A DNA stretch of 23,230 bases, taken from positions 1-23,230 of the forward strand of contig JAAMPI010000907.1 in NCBI GenBank assembly GCA_013054445.1. Reading direction: 5' to 3'. A model generated the notes under the pieces. The model was not told where the DNA came from. It made no database searches and worked only from the letters and a program-made list of their open reading frames with translations. The DNA comes from Cudoniella acicularis. Taxonomy: Eukaryota > Ascomycota > Leotiomycetes > Helotiales > Helotiaceae. Below, piece by piece: positions 8,279 through 15,595 of the stretch. A program made the translations under genes and the position numbers. How positions within the stretch are numbered: the stretch's first letter is position 1; every line of letters begins with the position of its first letter.

Positions 8279-11261
8279 ATGGATTCCCGTAAGTTTTCTC
8301 CTGGGAGCTATTCTAACCTCCTATCAACTCCCCAATTCTCCCTTGAGCCAGTGAGGGAGTCTGCGGAGCACATTTCTTCAGAGATGCCTCATTATCTTCG
8401 AGATATGCTCCAAAAGCCTCAGCGGGCATCACGCCTGCAGCGACTCTCCATCTTTCTCCCCACCCTCAAGACAAACATAGATTCTAAAAGAGCCAAAGAA
8501 ACTCAACCACCACCTCTCCCAAGCGACCCTGCTTCGCCATTACCAGACCGAGCTGCTCCTCCACCACCATCACGATTACCACCCTCACCTCCGCAATTTG
8601 CGAATGATCCCGTGCCTCCGATATCGTCGAAGAAACCCCAGAAGTCCGAATCCCCAAGTCGAATACAACCCCTCCCACGAGCACTCTCGCGAGCTCCTGC
8701 ACGACTGAACACAGAAGGATACACGAGCAATAGGAGCAGTTCTTTAGCTCCCCCACCAATCGCCTCAGATGTTGGACATAACCGTTCAGTTTCGTCACCT
8801 GTCACGAGTCGCCCGGTGTCCAATTATCATTCCTCTGAGGGAGAAGCCGATCCGTCCGGTACACATAAGCTGGAGAAAAAGAGAAAGAGTTGGCTTGGTG
8901 GGGGAAGGAGGTCTCGAAATGCTTCCCAAGAGGACCTAAACTATGTATCGGATGCATGGGTTAACGCTGGAAGTCACAAGATTGATTACAACCTGTCCCT
9001 GTTAATCAATGGCGAAAAGGTAAAGTCTGGCGGCCCCTTTGCAGCTCAGCGCTTGCTAATTGCTGCCATAGGTTCCAGAACTATGGGATGAGGCTGCAGA
9101 TACATTTGTCTACCTGTTTCCAAGAGCTTCCGGACGTGGCCCCTCTTTTCGAGTACCCTCGATGGCATTGTCCTCCTCTTTGGTCCTTATCAACTACATA
9201 AATGGCAGCGCAAATGTTGGTCGGGCTCGGGCACGAAGTTTTGAGGGAAGGGCAAGTCTGTCAGTCGACGATGCTACGAGGAATCTTGCGATACGCGGCA
9301 TAGGAACTCCACCGTATACCCCCAAAACCAGTATATCGGACTCGCAATCAACACAATCCAACTCTGATGGATATGGCGAGTCAATCAAGTCTCTGCAGGA
9401 AACCACCCGCGACATTCACCTGTATTTTCCCACTGGTCTCACATCCGATGGCACAAACCTCACTGCAGAAGACATTCAAATACTAGTCGGCATCCGTAAT
9501 CTTTTCGCTTTTCTTACCGGACAACCGCTTGTAGGAACTCGTGTCTGCCCTTCCATATTCCGAATATTCTTGGCAATCGGAGACATTTTGAGGAAATTCC
9601 AGTTTACCAACATCGATGGATCTACATTTGGGGAGTCTGCTTCTGCCAGCTTCGAATTCTACTTGGACGAATTACGATTAGCAGATGTCAGCACTAGTAG
9701 AGAAAAGACAGTTGAAGGCATAATCCTCGGAGAAAGCATGCGATCCGCTGCATTGTATACTGAGGCATTCACCCATGCTGTCGGAAAATACTCTGCTGTC
9801 AGGGAGAAGAAATTTACTCTCTTCCAGGAAATATCACCAACTACGCGAGCACTTTTAGAACGTGCGTCCTTGGATCTTGCAGGTCGTGAAGCCTCTGCTG
9901 CGACTAGACTCAATGATTTCGACTACCCTTCTCTGTTCTCAGGAATTGCCGCTTCTACGTCCACGGATGAGTCGAAATATGTTCGCTTTAAAGCCTGGAA
10001 GTCTAACTACATGGCTATGCGCAAGCACGTTCTTTCATATTATAAGGATTTGCATGGGCAATGGCCACCAAAAGCCAGCAGTAAAAAGAACTCTTTCGTG
10101 GTGGGCGGCCTGAACCGTTTAGTCCTCAAGGGTCTCTACGCAGACATGTGCAGCTTGTATGATCTGATGGCAGACAGGACGCAAATCACAACAAGATCCT
10201 ACGATGCGTCGGAAGATGGGGAGCAGGAGGATGTTGATCGCATACATGCAGCACTGCGAAAACTCCTTGGGGAGTTTGATCGATCGTCACCACCCGTTCA
10301 GCCTCCTGTTCCCTACGATGCCCCTCTTGTCCCATCGATGACAACCGTTGAGCCTGGGTACCCACTAATGTCACCAAAGGATCAACACAAGCAGAATACG
10401 AGGAAGCTGAAGGACTACGAGACAACGCTCCTTTTGACAAAGGCACACAATATGGATGTAAACATCAAGTCACCCTTTCTCGACTCGTACAAAGTCTTCG
10501 AAGAGAGGCAAGCACGTGGAAAGAACGCACAAGAGTTGGCGGATCAAACATATGGACACTGGGTTTTCCTCTACGCTGTTATTCAATCACTTCCGCTGCT
10601 CGCAGTTGATGTTCAAGGATTGCGATACACAGAGGGGGTGGAGTATTTCTTGTGCATGCCACCTCCCGGAAATTTACCTTGGGTTGACGACGCCCCGAAG
10701 ACAGCATGGTACGGTGTGCAAGGTGGCCAGCATGTCGTTTCGCTCCCCAGTTACCTCGTCGACAATGGTGTAGAGGCTGTCTATCGTCGGTCTCATTGTT
10801 GGACTGTAGCTGAAAGATGGATCGGGAATGCAAATGGAGACTCGTTTGCTCAACCCGACCAGTCGACTTTTGACCAGCAGCTTTCGCCGCTTGCCCCACC
10901 ACCTGGCTTTGGAGGAGGAGAATTGGGAGTACGACCGCAATCTCGTGATGGAGGTCGCCATGAACAGGGACTCGGTGTCAATACCAGCGATGCCCGAGGT
11001 CGGAGGAGCAGGCAATCTCAAAGGCAGAGCATTGCTTTAGGTCTTGAACGACTTCCGATACCAATGGGGCTCGATGAATGGACCTCGAGACCATCAAGCA
11101 GAGCGACAAGTCCCGTTGTTGGTCACGGACATAGTCGCAATTCAAGTGGAAATGGTCATGGTTCACCTCAAGACACGCCATCATCGACTGGGGCCACGTT
11201 CGATCAAATACTGGGCAGCATGCCAAGTGAGGGCAAGAAGGCCAAAGGCAAAAAGAAGTAA
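8279..11261 (+). CDS. Large conserved fungal protein of unknown function (possibly DUF8004)
   Basis: Two sure exons, 8279-9019 and 9072-11261, give 976 aa; the 52-nt intron has branch GCTAAT and acceptor ATAG. The start ATG sits in GGCCATGG. Layout: a low-complexity, Pro/Ser-rich, basic first 240 residues (PPPP and SPP runs around 85-160, KLEKKRKSWLGGGRRSR near 200), then a long folded region starting about residue 248 with VPELWDEAADTFVYLFPR and running to about CWTVAERWIGN near 824, then a disordered tail of Gly, Ser, His and Arg, ending in KKAKGKKK. No signal peptide, membrane helix or enzyme motif is visible. I recall this folded region as the fungal family labelled DUF8004, from memory only. 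The first exon contains a 63-nt segment (8289-8351) with perfect intron signals, no stop and a length divisible by three; if spliced, the protein is 955 aa. Confidence 0.82.
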
Positions 11262-12166
11262 AAGAGTGATCTGCGAACAGGATTTCAGTATCTACGTCCA
11301 TGCTAGAACTGTTTGCAAACTGTTTCTCATTTACGACATGATGTAAGGGTATAAAAAGTTGGTGATTATATCCTAGGCAACGCTCTTCTTAGCTTTATCC
11401 AGCCCTTTTCATATCTCAACGGATGTACATACATAGCGGGCGTATATTTTGGGGTTCGCATCGCAAAATACTTGGAGTTTGGCATTTGCATATTACATTC
11501 TGCGTACTGGCGAGCGAGCGATGGCATATAAAGATGATCAGAAGATACCTTTGAGTGTATGTTTTGAGTAATGTATATTAAAGTGGCTGGAGACGTATAA
11601 TGATTTCTTTGACATTATAGATATACTTGCAGAAAACTGTCAAATGTGAACTCGGCACTCCTACCACGATGTTACTTGCATCGTTCTCAGGCTTATATAC
11701 CACCGCACATCACGAGGGCAGAGAAGTTTGAAGATTCCGCTGAGAAATCACCCAAGGGTGTCGCCAAAACTCCGCATCAGGCCCACCCCCATTGTCCAGG
11801 CGCTGCTCACTCCCCTTTGCCTCCAGCACATATACAGTACAGTCATTTTATACCAAAAAACGTATCCTTCCCCAAGGTTGAAAGCATGGGAGTTTCGCCA
11901 AACTTGGACTCGGCAGAGTCACCTTCATAGAAACGGCAGTGGAATACGGCGCTCTGTGTATATTCGCTCGTTCTATTGTTGTCGATTACATCCCCTCCAC
12001 AGCATTCACATATGTGTTCTTCATGTTTCGCGGCATATTCTCCACTAATGACCTTATCAACGCTTGTGTTCGACTCAAGGAGGATTGGAATCGCTCATTC
12101 GGAAATGCGGCGAAGTAAAGGAGCCTTCATCGTTGCACACTGGTAATCATGGGCGACAAGAATTCG
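11262..12166. other. 3' region of the large gene and gene-free stretch
   Basis: The first few hundred bases should be the 3' untranslated region of the large gene. Plus-strand open frames at 11646-11930 and 11728-12048 overlap in different frames and have no recognisable product. A minus-strand frame (11843-12130), interrupted by one TGA, is listed separately. Confidence 0.45.
11843..12130 (-). pseudogene. Possible small broken reading frame (95 codons, internal TGA)
   Basis: Reading leftward from the ATG at 12130-12128 there are 96 codons to the TGA at 11845-11843, with one other stop, TGA at 12097-12095 (codon 12), where a single C-to-T change from CGA would explain it. The remaining 83 codons are open and contain CECCGG and several Cys, Asp and Glu residues. 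I do not recognise the product. An open stretch of this length can occur by chance, and a second minus frame in the same place is also largely open, so this is a weak call. It ends about 40 bases from a cluster of ambiguous bases. Confidence 0.18.
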
Positions 12167-12186
12167 NNTNANNGGNNNCGTATCNN
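12167..12186. other. Cluster of ambiguous bases (possible assembly join)
   Basis: Ten N calls are scattered among called bases in 20 positions, directly after GAATTCG. To the left the DNA has ordinary composition; to the right the RIP-like block begins. Scattered rather than continuous Ns suggest low-quality read ends instead of a sized gap. Confidence 0.9.
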
Positions 12187-12237
12187 GTCTAGAAGATAGT
12201 TAGTTCTTCCGAATCGGGATTTATCTATATCTAGTAG

Positions 12238-12414
12238 TGTCACGGAGTTGGTTCACGTGACCTGTTCTACACGTGACGGCGCTAGGCCTAAGCGAGGTTT
12301 CGGGCAGAGGTTAAATACGTAGCAGCTTCTCCCTTCCCCTTCTTCTCTTCTTCGTCGATTATTCTAAGTAATAGAGCACTGTTTACTTGACGTCTGCCTA
12401 AGTGCTCTATAACA
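12238..12414 (+). mobile_element. Probable solo LTR (177 bp) with near-perfect 5-bp target duplication
   Basis: The unit begins TGTCACGGAGTTGG and ends CTCTATAACA, so it has the TG...CA ends of an LTR. Its terminal five bases (TGTCA and TAACA) are inverted repeats except for one transition. It is flanked by AGTAG (12233-12237) and AGTAA (12415-12419), a 5-bp duplication with one G-to-A difference of the kind RIP would cause. No primer-binding site starting TGG follows, which fits a solo LTR. Orientation is uncertain. Confidence 0.42.
12371..12410. repeat. Hairpin with 10-bp perfect arms inside the LTR-like unit
   Basis: ATAGAGCACT (12371-12380) and AGTGCTCTAT (12401-12410) are perfect reverse complements around a 20-base loop, ending four bases before the right end of the LTR-like unit. 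In an RNA this would form a stable stem-loop near the 3' end. Confidence 0.6.
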
Positions 12415-13311
12415 AGTAATACTAATGCCTTATAAGCGAGCGTACTCAACTATACGTATAGAAACAAAGAGATTATCAAGGAATACGTCGTATAGAATTA
12501 GCATATTCCTAGAGTTAAAAATAGGCCGGTGGGGGTACGAACACTACGTGAGCTAGGGGGGGCAATTAGGGAAGGAAACAGTGGCAATAAGACACAAGCA
12601 GTAGTCCTGCATTTGATCAAGAGATTGCCTAAGCCCCCTTAAGGATCGGGGTACCAGAAGGAAGCCTCTTTGCGCTACCCCCTAGACCTTATATCCTGTG
12701 GGTGTAGGCTTGCTAGGGACTATAGTTGTCTCCTTTGATCGGCCCTTAAATCGTACCATTATCTCGTCCACCGCTAAGTCCCGCCCTAGTCTCCATACTC
12801 TCAAATTAACGTCTTATATATGCGAACTAAGTGCCTCTACCTAAAGCGAGCTAATATTAGTGAGTGTATAAGCAAGGATAAGAGTATATTACTGACCTTA
12901 GCGTACGGTCCCTCGGCGTCCTTCCCTACTAATCGCACACGCATTTACAACTCCTAGAAGCGATTCCTTGACATTTCCTAGGTAATTAGGTGTGTCGGTA
13001 TAAGTTTGCTTGTATCCTAATAGTCAGAGATCTCGTTACATATATATAAGCTCATATATATACGAATTGCAAAGTAGATATATAGCTCTCCCTAGTAAGT
13101 AGGGTACCACTGATTTGCTCGTACAAAAGGTAAGGAATCGTCTATAGGCTCTTGTGTATATTCGTTCGTCTTCTTAGTAATAAGATCCATGATTTAGGGG
13201 GTATAATACATCGTAAATAGAGTGATAGGGTCGTCGGGAGAGGTGTGGTCTGGTAGGTTGATTTCCTAGCCCTAGTTAGGTAATTGCATAGGGTAAAATG
13301 CGTCCCCTTTC

Positions 13312-13533
13312 GTGCGCAGTGGCTTAGCGTTAGGCCGAAGGGTTCCTTTATCAGTGGAATCAAAAACCGTGTCTTCTGGCATCGTGGTCGTGGTGCAATT
13401 AAATAATAAAGTGGTTTATTTACATGTAAATAGTAAAAGCGTGGTTTTGGCGTTCCTGCGGATAAACGGTTATTCCGCTCCGGGTCAGGGCGCTCTGGTG
13501 GCAGCGCAGCGGATAATGACCGTCGATATATAA
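13312..13533. other. Island without RIP signature inside the repeat block
   Basis: Between roughly 13320 and 13520 the sequence has normal CpA and TpG content, is more GC-rich than its surroundings, and is open in one plus frame (13312-13533) and in an overlapping minus frame that continues to 13142. Neither translation is recognised and the plus frame has no ATG start. It contains a perfect 16-bp palindrome, TATTTACATGTAAATA. It may be a unique-sequence insertion that escaped RIP, or foreign DNA. Confidence 0.35.
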
Positions 13534-13827
13534 TTCTATATTTCAGAAGTGCGAAAGAACGATAGTACAGATCTTAGATGTCAACGTCTCCTCACGAACA
13601 TCTTACTACTTCATACGAGACGAGATACAATCCTCTTACCAGTAGGGTTAGGCCTGGGAATTAGAGTATAACGTCCGGTGTTTCTCTTAGGCAACGTACC
13701 ATTCATACAAAACTAGGCAACGCTAGCGGGGCACTGCGGTTGTGTCAAGGGTTTTACGACAGCTGGCCTGAAATTACATTAGGGAAAGATCTATACTAAG
13801 GCTCTGTCTACCCGAGGAGCAAAAAAT

Positions 13828-14070
13828 TTCATATAAGCAAGGCAAGGTAGAATCATCTCAGCGGCTGAGCTGGTACGCCTGTTGGCTATCGTGGGATTCA
13901 TGTAGCGGCAAAACTGGGCTAAGGGAAAACTTATAGTTAGGTTTCTATATCGGCTGACCCTCTTGTGATTCATAAAACGGCGAGGTTAGCTGTCTGAAAT
14001 TCATGCAGCGGCGAGACTAGGCCAAAGGAAGCATCATGGATAGGTTCAGCAGGAGAGCCACGCAAGCAAT
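13828..14070. repeat. Degenerate tandem repeats around an ATTCAT(G)-CGGC core
   Basis: The core ATTCATGTAGCGGCAAAACT (from 13896) returns as ATTCATAAAACGGCGAGGTT (from 13968) and ATTCATGCAGCGGCGAGACT (from 13999), followed in copies one and three by a matching GGCTAAGGGAA / GGCCAAAGGAA. A weaker relative begins near 13828. Most differences are C/T and A/G transitions, as expected for RIP acting on local duplicates. Copies one and three are 103 bases apart. Confidence 0.5.
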
Positions 14071-14537
14071 ACGAGGCAGACTCATCTCGGTACCAAGCTG
14101 CGCTAGTAGAAGGGTAGAGGGGTCTCGGAATTGGCGTTGATCCTGAGAAATCCAAGGCCTGTCGCCAGTATCTAGGCAGGAAGGGTGATGCTCATGCGGC
14201 CCAAACACGGGAAAGCCTCGTCTGGGTAGTTTGTTCATGCCAATCCATGAATTAATATACCCAAAAATACGCCCTCTAGCAGCAATTCACACCGATATAT
14301 GACCACCACTATAGCTCGGCCACTAGGTATCAGGCAGCCGTAAGGACAATGCTCACGCCATGCACCTGTTCATGCGTCTGAGCATGAGATAGCATGGGCT
14401 ACTTCGTGTCGAAATAAAGGAGGCTATGGCCTTAGCTCTAAATGGATAGGGCTAGGTAGCTGAGAAGCTCGGAACTCCTCCTTCCCCGTGATATCGATCG
14501 AACATTAAGGTGAAAAGCCGAGAAAGCCTTATTGACT

Positions 14538-14560
14538 ATTATATAAATAATTTATATAAT
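14538..14560. repeat. 23-bp AT-only palindrome
   Basis: ATTATATAAAT and ATTTATATAAT are perfect reverse complements around a single A. It lies in the most AT-rich stretch of the block (14520-14660) and could extrude as a cruciform or mark the tip of a decayed foldback element. Confidence 0.7.
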
Positions 14561-14994
14561 AAGAGTTTATTTACAGATCCATTAATAGAAGGGTTATTAT
14601 ATAGTCTAACTTTAGGTTTAAAATCCTGTATTATGATTTTTATATTTATTTGAGCTAGAGTTTCTGTGAGGAGGCGTTGGTAGGCAAAGAAGTCACGTAT
14701 AGCAGGAAAAAGATTCAGTACAGAACTAATCTCTGGCCCCGGGGGGTCCAGAGAAGCCCCCTTTTTATTAGCTATCTGCTACCNATAGGGGTCCGATGCC
14801 AAGGCCCAATGATGATAGAAATCAATGGCATTATCTGGCATCCCGTGCCACGTATCAAGTGCCCCAGAACCATGATCCTGGATGTCGAAGGTTTGCTACC
14901 GACATCATTCCGGACATCCATCGACGATCCAAGCCACGTGACGGGCGCCACTTGGCAGGTAAGCGAACCACATCACAACTATATACCAAATTAG

Positions 14995-15381
14995 ATATTA
15001 CAGCGACTAGAGGTAGAATGTAACTGGAATGCTGTCCAGCAGACGCTCGAGGGCCACGGCGGCGCGGTCACGTCGGTCGCCTTCTCCCGCGATTCTAAGC
15101 TGCTTATCAATGGCAACAGGATCAAAGTGGACAGAACAGAATTTCTTACCAGGGATCAACATCCTGAGGAGAGCAAAGATGAAAGATACTACCAAGAATT
15201 GAGTATTAAAGGGTCGTGGGTCACGTTGAATACGCAGAGATTGCTCTGGCTACCATCAGACTATCGGGCATTCAGATTTAATATATCGCCGTCGAATTTA
15301 ATAATCGGCGTTGGATGTGGATCTGGGAAGGGTTATATAATCGAATTCTCTTTGGCAACTCTTCTAGAAAACTTTGGATAG
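14995..15381 (+). pseudogene. Collapsed NACHT-WD40 (HET-E-like, NLR-type) gene relic
   Basis: One frame is open from 14995 to the TAA/TAG-type stop ending at 15381. It reads LQRLEVECNWNAVQQTLEGH, which matches what I know of the linker in front of the first WD repeat in fungal NACHT-WD proteins, then GGAVTSVAFSRDSKLL (about 15058-15105), the opening half of one WD40 repeat. It then passes abruptly to INGNRIKVD... and to a C-terminal cap: YYQELSIKGSWVTLNTQRLL, WLPSDYR and VGCGSGKGYIIEFS. In intact relatives this cap comes after the last of many WD repeats. So the NACHT domain and N-terminal effector domain are missing or unreadable upstream, and nearly the whole propeller is deleted. Intact proteins are STAND sensors used in non-self recognition and heterokaryon incompatibility. 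The WD stretch is GC-rich and not visibly RIP-mutated. Confidence 0.75.
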
Positions 15382-15595
15382 CTACAATTGTAGATAGCGA
15401 ACTAACCATATTACGAGACATCATTTGCTTTACGAAAAAAAAAACTATATTGAAAAACAAAAGCTGCTTACAAAATTATAAAAAACTAGGAAAACAGAAA
15501 TTGGATTACCAGATCTCAGGATATATATTCTAGCTGGAGTCTAGACTTTTTCTAAATTTTGTCCACAACATAAGTCAATTCTATCCAAGGTTCCA

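Larger units (their letters stand above)
12187..14994. repeat. RIP-mutated repeat block with fragments of mobile DNA
   Basis: Much of this block is rich in TpA, poor in CpA and TpG, and keeps many CpG steps, the pattern left by RIP, which turns CpA into TpA on both strands of duplicated DNA. No frame of useful length survives apart from the island at 13312-13533. The mutation is uneven: 13320-13520 and about 14790-14960 look little affected. No transposase or reverse transcriptase can be read, so the parent elements are not identified, apart from the LTR-like unit at its left side. There is one further ambiguous base at 14784. Confidence 0.7.

Noticed and set aside
8484..8823. Minus-strand Gly-rich frames opposite the large gene
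   Set aside because: They mirror the Pro/Ser-rich low-complexity first exon of the plus-strand gene.
12420..12600. Possible start of a transposase relic after the LTR-like unit (ATG CCT TAT AAG CGA...)
   Set aside because: Only the first few residues resemble a basic transposase N-terminus, and no longer frame or catalytic motif can be followed through the mutated DNA.
13828..14070. CRISPR-like array
   Set aside because: The repeats are degenerate, unevenly spaced and without uniform spacers, and the sequence is eukaryotic.
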